Shown here piece by piece: positions 5,898-12,666 of a stretch of 12,666 bases of DNA. A program made the position numbers and the translations under genes. Source of the stretch: Chlorobium sp. Lineage in GTDB: Bacteria; Bacteroidota; Chlorobiia; Chlorobiales; Chlorobiaceae. The stretch spans positions 1-12,666 of the forward strand of contig JANQMO010000047.1 in assembly GCA_028280025.1 (NCBI GenBank), given 5' to 3'. The notes under the pieces are model-generated. The model was not told the DNA's origin. It saw nothing but the letters and a program-made list of their open reading frames with translations, and searched no databases. Numbering within the stretch: the first letter of the stretch is position 1; every line of letters starts with the position of its first letter.

Positions 5898-6116
5898 TTA
5901 CTTATACCGGTACGTGATCCTTCCCTTTGAAAGATCGTATGGTGATATCTGCACCTTGACTTTGTCGCCGGGAAGAATCCTGATGTAGTGCATCCGGATT
6001 TTCCCCGATACGTGTGCCAGAATTTCAAGTCCGTTTTCAAGCTTTACTTTGAACTGGGCGTTCGGCAGCGCCTCGAGAATTTCACCTTCAACTTCAATCG
6101 CGTCTTCCTTGGCCAA
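5898..6116 (-). CDS. infA: Translation initiation factor IF-1
   Basis: IF-1 binds the 30S A site during initiation and helps IF-2 and IF-3 select the start complex. The 72-residue length is canonical. It is a single OB fold: MAKEDAIEVEGEILEALPNA at the N-terminus, then FKVKLENGLEILAHVSGKIRMHYIRILPGDKVKVQISPYDLSKGRITYRYK-type family sequence throughout. It follows map by 43 bases. The 117-base gap after it is the largest up to this point in the cluster. Confidence 0.98.
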   Translation of the reverse strand: MAKEDAIEVEGEILEALPNAQFKVKLENGLEILAHVSGKIRMHYIRILPGDKVKVQISPYDLSKGRITYRYK

Positions 6117-6159
6117 TGCTTGCTCCTTTTTTCTGGTTTTATCGACTGAATGCAGACTG

Positions 6160-6936
6160 TTACGGCAATGTCATGATATCGGCCTCGTCCTTTTTCACGA
6201 CAATCGTGTGCTCGAAATGGGCTGACGGCATACCGTCCTCAGTTACGGCAACCCATGCGCCGTTCTTCGAGACCGCATTTCTCGATCGGCCCATGGCTAT
6301 CATCGGTTCGATTGCCAGGGCCATGCCCTCTCTCAGTTTTACTCCTGTATTTTTTCTCCCGTAATTGGGGACCGGCGGCTCTTCATGCAGTTCAGCGCCG
6401 ATTCCGTGGCCGACCATATTCTCGATAACGCTGAAACCATGGCAACGTGCATGCTCTTCGACAGCTGCAGATATGTCATGGAGGCGGTTTCCCGCTCTGG
6501 CCTGAGCGATACCCCTTTCAAGGCACTCCCTGGTAACACGAACAAGTTCCTGTACTTTTGGATCAACCTCTCCGATAAGGTAGGTTCTGGCAGAATCACC
6601 ATGGTAGCCGCCCTTGAAAACACCGCAATCTACCGATACAATATCACCATTCCGTATGATCTTCCTGGCATCAGGCACACCATGAACGACCTCTTCGTTG
6701 ATCGAAACGCAAAGAGTTGCCGGATAGGGTTTGACGCTGGAATCACCTTTGGGTGCGTAATTGAGAAAACTCGGCACACCACCGTTATCGCGAATATACG
6801 ATTCGGCCATACGGTCGAGTTCCAGGGTGTTCATTCCTTCCCGTATTTCGCGCCCTATCATGCCGAGAACCTGCGCTACAATAGCGCCGGATGCTCTCAT
6901 AAGCTCAATTTCCCGATGGCTCTTGATCGTAATCAT
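6160..6936 (-). CDS. map: Type I methionine aminopeptidase
   Basis: The enzyme removes the initiator methionine from nascent proteins after deformylation, using a two-metal centre. The 258 residues match the bacterial type Ia enzyme. All expected active-site residues are visible: H85 (VVHGVP), metal ligands D103 (SVDCG) and D114 (YHGDSAR), H177 (MVGHGIG), the conserved H184 (LHEEPPVP), E210 (LAIEPM) and E242 (HFEHT). There is no N-terminal zinc-finger or SH3-binding extension. The gene lies between secY and infA, 20 bases after secY, a common arrangement that couples protein export and N-terminal processing genes with ribosome synthesis. Confidence 0.98.
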   Translation of the reverse strand: MITIKSHREIELMRASGAIVAQVLGMIGREIREGMNTLELDRMAESYIRDNGGVPSFLNYAPKGDSSVKPYPATLCVSINEEVVHGVPDARKIIRNGDIVSVDCGVFKGGYHGDSARTYLIGEVDPKVQELVRVTRECLERGIAQARAGNRLHDISAAVEEHARCHGFSVIENMVGHGIGAELHEEPPVPNYGRKNTGVKLREGMALAIEPMIAMGRSRNAVSKNGAWVAVTEDGMPSAHFEHTIVVKKDEADIMTLP

Positions 6937-6956
6937 AAACGGGCTGTACCTTGCGG

Positions 6957-8282
6957 CTACCTGCGGCCTCGCACTTTGCCCGATTTCATGAAACCGTCAT
7001 AATGGCGCATCAACAGATGGCTTTCAACCTGCTGAAGCGTATCGAGGCCGACACCCACAATAATCAGGAGGCTTGTCCCCCCGAAAAACTGTGCAAAACC
7101 GGGTGTTACATTAGCGAATTTTGTAAGAAAGGTTGGAAGAACAGCAATCAATGCAAGCGATATCGCGCCCGGAAGCGTGATCCTGGTAAGAATGTTGTCG
7201 ATAAAGTCCGCAGTACTTTTACCGGGACGAACGCCGGGAATGAATCCTCCCTGACGCCTCATTGTGTCGGCAACATCTTTCGGGTTGAATGCTATCGCTG
7301 TATAGAAATAGGTAAAAAAGACGATCATCGAGCCGAACATGACAGCATACCACCATGAGTCATAGGCAAAAATATTGGCGACGTTCTGCATAACCTCGCT
7401 CTCCGGGAAAAAGGACACAAATGTGCTCGGCAGAAACATAATGGACTGAGCGAAAATAATCGGCATAACACCTGCAGTGTTGACTCTCATCGGAATATAC
7501 TGTGTTCCGCCACCGTACATTTTCCTTCCGACAACTCTTTTGGCATGCTGAACAGGAATGCGCCTGGTCCCGACAGTCAGTATAACCACTGCCGCAACGA
7601 TGAGAGCCATAAGAGCAAGAATAACGGCCTCGACTATCCAGTTCTTGCCCCCCAGCGAAACAGACTGGAACTCGGCATAAAGCGACTGGGGAAATCTCGC
7701 GAGAATACCGATCATGATGATCAAGGATATCCCGTTGCCGATCCCGCTTTCGGTTATTTTTTCCCCGAGCCACATGACGAACAAGGTGCTGGCAGTGAGA
7801 ATCACAACCGTCGTCAGTATAAAGAAAAATCCCGGATCGGGGACAACCGGCGTTTTGAATGTCGCCGGACTCGAAAGGCTCACACTCACACCCCATGCCT
7901 GAAGAGCCGAAACAATAACCGTTCCGAACCTGGTATACTGGTTGATTTTCTGGCGCCCTTCCTCCCCCTCTTTCTGCAGTTTCTGGAAATACGGCGTTAC
8001 CGCCCCCAGAAGCTGGATGATGATCGAGGCGGAGATGTAGGGCATGATCCCGAGCGAGAAAATCGACGCCCTGGCAAACGCGCCGCCGACAAACAGGTCA
8101 AACAGCCCGAACAGGTCATTGGCATGGCTCTGAGAAGCGCTCGAAACCGCCGCGGCATCAACGCCGGGCAATGTTATGTGGGATCCTATTCTGTAAATAA
8201 ACAACAGCAGCAGCGTATACAGTATCCGCTGCCGCAGTTCCGGTATTTTGTTGATATTCTGGAGGCTCTCAGTCAGCTTCAT
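6957..8282 (-). CDS. secY: Preprotein translocase subunit SecY
   Basis: SecY is the channel subunit of the SecYEG translocon in the inner membrane. The 441-residue protein shows ten hydrophobic segments in the expected order. The first is near 18-38 (ILYTLLLLFIYRIG), followed by the plug and TM2 region (about 70-92). Later ones include FFFILTTVVILTASTLFVMWLG (TM4), VEAVILALMALIVAAVVILTV (TM6) and the final GTSLLIIVGVGLDTLQQVE (TM10). The family sequence GIGNGISLIIMIGI precedes TM5. The cytosolic loop between TM8 and TM9 contains GGFIPGVRPGKSTADFI, where SecA and ribosomes bind. It starts 18 bases after rplO and ends 20 bases before map. There is no strong Shine-Dalgarno, so translation may depend on coupling. 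Confidence 0.98.
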   Translation of the reverse strand: MKLTESLQNINKIPELRQRILYTLLLLFIYRIGSHITLPGVDAAAVSSASQSHANDLFGLFDLFVGGAFARASIFSLGIMPYISASIIIQLLGAVTPYFQKLQKEGEEGRQKINQYTRFGTVIVSALQAWGVSVSLSSPATFKTPVVPDPGFFFILTTVVILTASTLFVMWLGEKITESGIGNGISLIIMIGILARFPQSLYAEFQSVSLGGKNWIVEAVILALMALIVAAVVILTVGTRRIPVQHAKRVVGRKMYGGGTQYIPMRVNTAGVMPIIFAQSIMFLPSTFVSFFPESEVMQNVANIFAYDSWWYAVMFGSMIVFFTYFYTAIAFNPKDVADTMRRQGGFIPGVRPGKSTADFIDNILTRITLPGAISLALIAVLPTFLTKFANVTPGFAQFFGGTSLLIIVGVGLDTLQQVESHLLMRHYDGFMKSGKVRGRR

Positions 8283-8300
8283 ATATGATCAATGAGCGTT

Positions 8301-8852
8301 TCAGGACTTCTTTTCTTTTTTCTTTTTCACCGGCACTTTCGGTTGCATCAAAGCCTCTTCAACCGGAAGCTCCTTCATTCTTTCAGCTTCGAGAAGCGTT
8401 CGTGACGCAAGAGTGACAGTCCCTCCTGCCTGCTTTATCTTTTCTTCGGCCGTCTTGCTGATGAAATGTGCAGTTATCGAAACAGCGGTTTTCAGTTCTC
8501 CATTGCCGAGGATCTTGAAATAATCCGCGCGGCTGGCGCTGCAGAGTTTCTTGAGATCATCGATGGTTATTGTTTCAGAAGATGCTTTTCCGTTTTCAAT
8601 CCAATGCGCAATCTGCGACAGGTTGACCGGTATGACGTTCTTCCTGTTCGGTTTGGTGAAACCGAACTTCGGCAGCCTTCTGTAGATCGGCATCTGACCG
8701 CCTTCGGATATCGGCCGCGAGTATCCGCTTCTGGACTGCTGACCCTTGTTTCCCTTTCCTGCAGTGGTACCGTTACCGGATCCCGGTCCCCGGCCAATCC
8801 TTTTTTTATTCCTTACCGAACCCTCAGCAGGACGTAGTGAACGTAAATCCAT
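8301..8852 (-). CDS. rplO: 50S ribosomal protein L15 with basic C-terminal extension
   Basis: L15 binds 23S rRNA late in 50S assembly. The N-terminal half is typical: LRSLRPAEGSVRNKKRIGRG, GSGNGTTAGKGNKGQQSRSG and GGQMPIYRRLPKFGF, a Gly/Arg-rich extended tail. The globular C-terminal part includes LKTAVSITAHFISKTAEEKI. At 183 residues it is about 35 longer than common L15 (about 145-150). The excess is after the core and ends in PVKKKKEKKS. It is flanked by rpmD (34 bases upstream) and secY (18 bases downstream), the standard spc order. Confidence 0.98.
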   Translation of the reverse strand: MDLRSLRPAEGSVRNKKRIGRGPGSGNGTTAGKGNKGQQSRSGYSRPISEGGQMPIYRRLPKFGFTKPNRKNVIPVNLSQIAHWIENGKASSETITIDDLKKLCSASRADYFKILGNGELKTAVSITAHFISKTAEEKIKQAGGTVTLASRTLLEAERMKELPVEEALMQPKVPVKKKKEKKS

Positions 8853-8886
8853 TGTTTCAATCCCTGACTTGCTGTTATTGATATTC

Positions 8887-9072
8887 TTACCGTTCCTCGA
8901 CTTTCACCAGATGCTCCACAACCCTGATCTGGCCCCTTGTGCAGGGATTATCGGGTTTTTCGACCGTATAGTTCGGCCTGCCGAGCCCCAGTGACTTGAT
9001 GGTGTCTTTCTGTTTCTTCGTACATCCAATGATACTCCGCACCTGGGTAATGGTCAGCTTTTTATCACTCAT
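8887..9072 (-). CDS. rpmD: 50S ribosomal protein L30
   Basis: This small 61-residue large-subunit protein is of normal bacterial L30 length. It begins KKLTITQVRSIIGCTKKQKDT and contains the family core LGLGRPNYTVEKPDNPCTRGQI, then VVEHLVKVEE. L30 binds 23S rRNA near the 5S rRNA region. The ATG start 16 bases after rpsE and the position between rpsE and rplO are the standard spc arrangement. Confidence 0.97.
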   Translation of the reverse strand: MSDKKLTITQVRSIIGCTKKQKDTIKSLGLGRPNYTVEKPDNPCTRGQIRVVEHLVKVEER

Positions 9073-9088
9073 TATTCACTCGCCCCGT

Positions 9089-9607
9089 TTAGCTTTCAAA
9101 AACCTCTTTCAGACTTTTTGACCGTCTTTCAGCGACATCATAGGCATCGGAAATACTTTCAAGCCCGCTGATTGCAGCTTTCACCACGTTATGCGGATTC
9201 GACGAACCAAGCGATTTGGCCAGAATATCATGAATACCTGCCATCTCGAGTACGGCGCGCACCGCTCCGCCCGCAATCAGGCCCGTACCGGGAGTCGCCG
9301 GCTTCATCATAACTTTTGCCGAACCGTATTTTGCCAGGATCTGGTGCGGTATGGTACCTTTGACGATAGGAACCTTGATAACATTTTTCTTTCCGTCTTC
9401 CACCCCTTTGGCGATAGCGTCCTGCACTTCGTTTGCCTTGCCAAGCCCGTAACCGACATGACCTTCCTTGTCGCCGACAACGACAATGGCGTTGAATCCG
9501 AATCTCTTGCCGCCTTTGACAACCTTGGCTGTCCTGTTGATATGGACCAGCTTTTCCTTGAGGTTCAACTCTCCAGGTTTGATATTTTTCGCGGTTTTCT
9601 TCGACAT
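9089..9607 (-). CDS. rpsE: 30S ribosomal protein S5
   Basis: S5 helps keep decoding accurate at the neck of the 30S subunit. From ATG 9607 it has 172 residues. It has the double-stranded RNA-binding-like N-terminal domain with the spectinomycin-site loop KVVKGGKRFGFNA (about 28-40), VVVGDKEGHVGYGLGKANEV, the C-terminal domain PATPGTGLIAGGAVRAVLE, and a final SDAYDVAERRSKSL segment. A GTG two codons upstream (9613) could open the frame. ATG is preferred because AGAGAG lies five bases before it, whereas that motif abuts the GTG. It follows rplR by about 20 bases. Confidence 0.97.
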   Translation of the reverse strand: MSKKTAKNIKPGELNLKEKLVHINRTAKVVKGGKRFGFNAIVVVGDKEGHVGYGLGKANEVQDAIAKGVEDGKKNVIKVPIVKGTIPHQILAKYGSAKVMMKPATPGTGLIAGGAVRAVLEMAGIHDILAKSLGSSNPHNVVKAAISGLESISDAYDVAERRSKSLKEVFES

Positions 9608-9627
9608 GAACACTCTCTTTGTATTGT

Positions 9628-9987
9628 TTAAAAGACCAGTCCGGCTTCCCTTGCACCTTCAGCGAGAGCCCGAACCCTCCCATGGTACCGGAAACCGTTA
9701 CGGTCGAATATCACGTTCGTAATCCCTTTCTCAACAGCTTTCTCACCTATCTGTTTCCCGATTTCGTGGCTTATCTCGGTTTTTGAACCTTTCATCTCCC
9801 TGTTTGCCGGTGAATTGCTGGAAACGGCAAGGAGTGTGGAACCGCTATGGTCATCGACCAGCTGAGCATAAATCTGCGACAGACTCCTGTACACACAAAG
9901 TCTCGGCTTTTCCGGAGTTCCCTGCCCCCTGGCTTTACTGCGCCTCTTGATTTTCTGCCGTCGCAGAACACTTCTCTCTTGTCCCAT
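9628..9987 (-). CDS. rplR: 50S ribosomal protein L18
   Basis: L18 binds 5S rRNA and carries it into the central protuberance with L5 and L25-type proteins. The 119-residue protein is of usual size. The basic N-terminal arm RRQKIKRRSKARGQGTPEKPRLCVYRS precedes the compact domain IYAQLVDDHSGSTLLAVSS, and it ends with FDRNGFRYHGRVRALAEGAREAGLVF, the family C-terminus. AGGAT seven bases before the ATG of this gene's neighbour-facing leader gives a recognisable ribosome-binding site. It lies between rplF and rpsE. Confidence 0.97.
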   Translation of the reverse strand: MGQERSVLRRQKIKRRSKARGQGTPEKPRLCVYRSLSQIYAQLVDDHSGSTLLAVSSNSPANREMKGSKTEISHEIGKQIGEKAVEKGITNVIFDRNGFRYHGRVRALAEGAREAGLVF

Positions 9988-10042
9988 TTCTTTATCCTGG
10001 ATAGTTTGTTTTCCTGACAGTCGCCTGCCCTCGGTTCATAGC

Positions 10043-10582
10043 TTATTTACCAGCGGCCTTACCTTCCTTGCGGCGCACGTACTCGTCGGAATACCTGATT
10101 CCCTTGCCTCGATACGGTTCCGGCTTGCGGAACGACCGGATTTTCGCAGCAACCTGTCCAACCAGTGCCTTATCGATACCGCTGATAACAATAGATGTCG
10201 GATCGGGACACTCGATCGTGATGTTTTCGGGTGCCTTGAAATAGATCATATGAGAAAACCCGAGGGAAAGAGCGAGAAAATCGCTTTTTTTCTCGGCCCG
10301 AAAACCAACGCCGTTTACCAGCAGTTTCCTGGAAAAACCGCTTGTCACCCCTTCGACCATGTTACTGACAAGCACTCTGTACAAACCATGCATGGCTTTT
10401 GACCGTTTGCTGTCATCAATCCTGGAAACAGCAACCTCTCCGTCATTCACATCGATGCTCACCTCAGGAACCATTGCCTGCTGCAGCGTTCCTTTCGGGC
10501 CCGTAACCGTGATCAGGTTGTCTTTGATCTCAATCTTCGCCTTGTCAGCCAGTTTGACCGGCATTTTTCCTATTCGTGACAT
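10043..10582 (-). CDS. rplF: 50S ribosomal protein L6
   Basis: L6 is a two-domain protein near the sarcin-ricin loop and the factor-binding site. The 179-residue length is normal. The first domain begins MSRIGKMPVKLADKAKIEIK with VTGPKGTL near 28-35. The second includes KLLVNGVGFRAEKKSDFLAL, LGFSHMI, and the signature C-terminus EPYRGKGIRYSDEYVRRKEGK. It follows rpsH by 30 bases and precedes rplR by 55. No abnormality is seen. Confidence 0.98.
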   Translation of the reverse strand: MSRIGKMPVKLADKAKIEIKDNLITVTGPKGTLQQAMVPEVSIDVNDGEVAVSRIDDSKRSKAMHGLYRVLVSNMVEGVTSGFSRKLLVNGVGFRAEKKSDFLALSLGFSHMIYFKAPENITIECPDPTSIVISGIDKALVGQVAAKIRSFRKPEPYRGKGIRYSDEYVRRKEGKAAGK

Positions 10583-10612
10583 GATCTCCCTTAACGCTTT
10601 GGCTTGAAAAAT

Positions 10613-11008
10613 TTAAAGAATGCGAAACAGGACTTCGCCGCCAACGCCCTCTTCTCTGGCCTCTTTATCGGTAATGACACCCTTCGATGTCGACAGAATA
10701 AACAGACCCAGACCACCAAGGTATTTTTTCAGGTCTTTGCCTTCATAAACCCTTCTTCCCGGTTTGCTTACCCGCGTAATTTCCTTGATTGCCGGGGTGC
10801 CGTCATCTGCATATTTCAGGTCAACCCGGATAAACGGGAACTGTTCGGTGGTAATAACCGTGAAATTCTTTATGTATCCTTTTTCGAGAAGAAGCTTCGA
10901 CACATTCTCCTTGAGCTTTGAATACGGTATATCGGTCGTGGTATTCTTCGCATTACCGGCATTTCTGATACGGGTAATGTAATCGGCAATAGAATCGGTT
11001 ACAGGCAT
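10613..11008 (-). CDS. rpsH: 30S ribosomal protein S8
   Basis: S8 is a primary binder of the central domain of 16S rRNA. In E. coli it also represses the spc operon by binding its mRNA near rplE. The 131-residue protein begins DSIADYITRIRNAGNA and contains IPYSKLKENVSKLLLEKGYI, RVSKPGRRVYEG and the C-terminal GVITDKEAREEGVGGEVL family motif. It lies 61 bases after rpsN, with a small GC-rich hairpin in that gap. I cannot tell by eye whether that hairpin imitates the S8 rRNA site. Confidence 0.98.
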   Translation of the reverse strand: MPVTDSIADYITRIRNAGNAKNTTTDIPYSKLKENVSKLLLEKGYIKNFTVITTEQFPFIRVDLKYADDGTPAIKEITRVSKPGRRVYEGKDLKKYLGGLGLFILSTSKGVITDKEAREEGVGGEVLFRIL

Positions 11009-11045
11009 AGTACACTGTTAATTTCTCTTTCAAAATAAATTCTTG

Positions 11046-11064
11046 TGCGGTGCTGCACGCCGCA
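11046..11064. promoter_or_regulatory. GC-rich hairpin in the rpsN-rpsH gap
   Basis: TGCGG (11046-11050) and CCGCA (11060-11064) can form a 5-base-pair stem, with further partial complementarity in the 9-base loop. It follows the rpsN stop and lies about 38 bases upstream of the rpsH ATG. No U-tract follows, so termination is unlikely. It could be an RNA processing or S8-binding site, but it does not visibly match the known S8 target and may be chance. Confidence 0.3.
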
Positions 11065-11069
11065 TCGTC

Positions 11070-11339
11070 TTACCAGCTTGCTTTTCTGACTCCCGGCAAT
11101 TTCCCTTCGAGAGCAAGTTTACGGAACATCTGGCGGCAGAGACCGAATTTCTCATAGACACCGCGTCCTCTTCCGGTCAGAACGCACCGGTTCCTGACCC
11201 TCGTGGGAGAGCTGTTTCTGGGCAGTTTGCCGAGAGCCTCGTAATCACCTGCTTTTTTCAGCTCTTCACGCCTGGCGGCATATTTGTCAACCAGCGCTTT
11301 CCTTTTCTCGTTTCTCGCGATAACGCTTTTCTTCGCCAT
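11070..11339 (-). CDS. rpsN: 30S ribosomal protein S14, zinc-free form
   Basis: S14 is assembled late into the 30S head. The 89-residue length and the lack of the CxxC pairs found in the 61-residue zinc form identify the C-minus version. It begins AKKSVIARNEKRKALV and has LGKLPRNSSPTRVRNRC and the family C-terminus LEGKLPGVRKASW. It starts 12 bases after rplE, the tightest gap in the cluster, which suggests translational coupling. Confidence 0.98.
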   Translation of the reverse strand: MAKKSVIARNEKRKALVDKYAARREELKKAGDYEALGKLPRNSSPTRVRNRCVLTGRGRGVYEKFGLCRQMFRKLALEGKLPGVRKASW

Positions 11340-11351
11340 CTTGTATCGTGG

Positions 11352-11987
11352 TTAAGTGTTCTTTTTTCTAAACGGCATGCCAAGCTCTGAGAGCAGCGCA
11401 TACGCTTCTTCATCGGTCTTCGCTGTCGTAACAAAACTGATATCCATACCCTGGATCCGCTGAACCTTGTCGATATCGATCTCCGGAAAAATGATCTGTT
11501 CCCTGACGCCGACCGTGTAATTTCCTCGGCCGTCAAAGCTCGTTGTACTCAAACCCCTGAAATCCCGAATTCTCGGGACGGCAAATGTAACAAACCTCTC
11601 GAGAAATTCATACATATATTTCTTCCTGAGCGTGACCCTGCACCCTATCGCCTGGCCCTCGCGGAGCTTGAAATTCGAAATAGCCTTTCTCGACTTGCGT
11701 ATCTGGGGTTTCTGGCCGGTGATCTGGCCCAGTTCCTGTATCGCAGTCTCGAGGAGCTTGGGTTCGGCTGCGGCTTCTCCAACACCGATATTGATCGAGA
11801 TTTTGGAGAGCTTCGGAACCATCATTCTATTTTTGTACTTGAACCGGTCGATCAGTGCCGGAACAACGTTCTCTTTATATTCTGTCTCAAGGCGGGGAAC
11901 GGGAACATCACCACCCTGAGGCTCCTTCTCTTTTCCCTTTTCTTCGCCTTTCACTTTTTTCTTGTCTGCCATCGTCGTCTGTACCAT
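11352..11987 (-). CDS. rplE: 50S ribosomal protein L5 with charged N-terminal extension
   Basis: L5 binds 5S rRNA and contacts P-site tRNA in the central protuberance. The core is clear from about residue 33: LETEYKENVVPALIDRF, VPKLSKISINIGVGEA, ITGQKPQIRKSRKAISNFKLREG, GCRVTLRKKYMYEFLERF, the RIRDFRG segment, and FPEIDIDKVQRIQGMDI with the KTDEEAYALLSELGMPF end. Typical L5 is about 179-185 residues; here there are 211, because of a Lys/Glu-rich N-terminal extension (about 6-32). An alternative ATG at 11972 would give 206 residues. Neither start has a clear Shine-Dalgarno, and a 7-base-pair hairpin lies just upstream. Confidence 0.97.
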   Translation of the reverse strand: MVQTTMADKKKVKGEEKGKEKEPQGGDVPVPRLETEYKENVVPALIDRFKYKNRMMVPKLSKISINIGVGEAAAEPKLLETAIQELGQITGQKPQIRKSRKAISNFKLREGQAIGCRVTLRKKYMYEFLERFVTFAVPRIRDFRGLSTTSFDGRGNYTVGVREQIIFPEIDIDKVQRIQGMDISFVTTAKTDEEAYALLSELGMPFRKKNT

Positions 11988-11991
11988 TGAT

Positions 11992-12013
11992 CAGGATGGT
12001 CCTGGTCATCCTG
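11992..12013. promoter_or_regulatory. Hairpin immediately upstream of the rplE start
   Basis: CAGGATG (11992-11998) pairs with CATCCTG (12007-12013): seven base pairs around an 8-base loop. The hairpin ends four bases before the rplE ATG on the minus strand. The only purine-rich AGGA-type sequences near this start lie in the stem or loop, so folding would limit ribosome access. This is close to the place where S8 represses the spc operon in E. coli, but the structure differs from that site as far as I can tell. Confidence 0.45.
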
Positions 12014-12030
12014 TATTGTTTGTAAAACCC

Positions 12031-12273
12031 TTAACTCTTTTTGACATTCGATGCGTGAATGGGAAACTCACGCTCGATGATAGCCCCCTGGGGATGTGCC
12101 TGTGAAGGGCGCACGTGCCGTTTCCTGATATTCACTCCTTCGACAATCACTCTGTTTTTCTGGGGAAAAACCCGGAGAACCTTGCCGGTTTTTCCCTTGT
12201 CATTTCCTGCAATGACAACGACCGTGTCATTTTTCCTGACGTGCAGCCTGGCTTTCTGTATACCTGTTTTCAT
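12031..12273 (-). CDS. rplX: 50S ribosomal protein L24
   Basis: L24 starts 50S assembly on 23S rRNA and lies near the polypeptide exit. The 80-residue protein has the KOW motif HVRKNDTVVVIAGNDKGKTG (about 11-30), then KVLRVFPQKNRVIVEGVNI, and a short C-terminal part (HPQGAIIEREFPIHASNVKKS). It is somewhat shorter than the common form of about 100-105 residues, and the shortening is at the C-terminus. The start ATG 12273 is 33 bases after the tRNA-Gly gene, so the mRNA may have its 5' end created by tRNA processing. Confidence 0.96.
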   Translation of the reverse strand: MKTGIQKARLHVRKNDTVVVIAGNDKGKTGKVLRVFPQKNRVIVEGVNIRKRHVRPSQAHPQGAIIEREFPIHASNVKKS

Positions 12274-12306
12274 GTTTTATCCCGAAGCTATTATTCGCAA
12301 AACCTG

Positions 12307-12379
12307 AGCGGGAGACGGGACTCGAACCCGCGACCAACAGCTTGGAAGGCTGTGACTCTACCAGCTGAGTTACTCCCGC
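12307..12379 (-). tRNA. tRNA-Gly (anticodon UCC)
   Basis: The 73-base gene reads on the minus strand. The acceptor stem GCGGGAG/CTCCCGC is fully paired with discriminator T. The D arm is ACTC/GAGT with loop AGCTGGTA, and the anticodon stem is ACAGC/GCTGT with loop CTTCCAA, giving anticodon TCC. The variable loop is 5 bases. The T arm GCGGG/CCCGT (one G-U pair) has loop TTCGAGT. CCA is not encoded. It lies between rplN (16 bases upstream) and rplX (33 bases downstream), so it is almost certainly co-transcribed with ribosomal-protein mRNA and released by RNase P and 3' processing. Confidence 0.96.
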
Positions 12380-12395
12380 TTGAAACCCTCACCCC

Positions 12396-12666
12396 TTACA
12401 GCACTTCAGGGGCCAGTGATACTATTTTCATATACTTTCTGTCTCTCAGCTCCCTGGCGACAGGGCCGAAAATTCGTGTTCCCCTCGGTTCACCCTGTGC
12501 ATTGAGCAAAACGACGGCATTCTCATCGAAGCGGATATATGAACCATCTTTTCTTCTCTGTTCCTTCGCGCAGCGAACAACAACAGCTTTGGACACTTCT
12601 TTTTTCTTGACAACTCCTCCCGGAACCGCCGCTTTGACAGTCACCATGATCTGATCTCCAAGACCG
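12396..12666 (-). CDS. rplN: 50S ribosomal protein L14 (5' end beyond window)
   Basis: L14 lies at the 30S-50S interface and forms intersubunit bridges. Ninety in-frame residues are present, continuing upstream of the internal ATG at 12647 as GLGDQI, which aligns with the middle of L14. The true start is therefore outside the window and about 30 residues are missing. Conserved C-terminal sequence is intact: SYIRFDENAVVLLN, GEPRGTRIFGPVARELRD and KIVSLAPEVL at the stop. It is the first visible gene of the spc segment; the S10-type genes would be expected upstream. Confidence 0.97.
   Translation of the reverse strand, partial: GLGDQIMVTVKAAVPGGVVKKKEVSKAVVVRCAKEQRRKDGSYIRFDENAVVLLNAQGEPRGTRIFGPVARELRDRKYMKIVSLAPEVL

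Noticed and set aside
12115..12654. 179-residue plus-strand frame containing GRRDSNPRPTAWKA
   Set aside because: This is the classic false protein produced by translating the antisense of a tRNA gene, with the rest antisense to rplX and rplN.

Overview
The window is a chromosomal block from what looks like a green sulfur bacterium (Chlorobiota, Chlorobium/Prosthecochloris type). This is inferred from protein character: an L17 that begins MRKVKPARKLGRTA and carries a long acidic tail, an L5 with a charged N-terminal extension, and the uninterrupted spc-to-alpha ribosomal gene order. No database search was possible, so the genus is open.

Layout, left to right. Bases 1-352 form an almost perfect giant palindrome: 145-base arms with only 4 mismatches around a 62-base centre. 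It is cut by the window edge and carries no credible gene. Nineteen bases further on is the end of a minus-strand single-domain mannose-1-phosphate guanylyltransferase gene (about 372-1487), whose nucleotide-binding signature is altered. A short AT-rich divergent gap (1488-1638) separates it from plus-strand rsmG (1639-2331), the 16S rRNA G527 methyltransferase. rsmG converges on the ribosomal cluster. The cluster's intrinsic terminator (2322-2356) physically overlaps the rsmG stop codon.

From 12666 down to 2407 everything is on the minus strand. Transcription order is rplN (5' end outside the window), tRNA-Gly(UCC), rplX, rplE, rpsN, rpsH, rplF, rplR, rpsE, rpmD, rplO, secY, map, infA, rpmJ, rpsM, rpsK, rpsD, rpoA, rplQ. 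These are the classical spc and alpha operons joined together. They make large- and small-subunit ribosomal proteins, the Sec translocon channel, methionine aminopeptidase, IF-1 and the RNA polymerase alpha subunit. Most gaps are 12-60 bases. The two exceptions are infA-rpmJ (117 bases, with a candidate internal promoter and a 14-base direct repeat of 23-base period) and rpoA-rplQ (145 bases, with a small hairpin). Those gaps are the likeliest places for separate control of the alpha-operon half.

Most of the window is conserved core housekeeping. The unusual elements are the giant palindrome, the tRNA-Gly inside the ribosomal-protein operon, the repeat-bearing internal promoter region, the divergent ManC motif, and the lineage-type tails on L5, L15 and L17. 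I see no transposase, CRISPR array, phage gene or defence system, and no undescribed multi-gene system.
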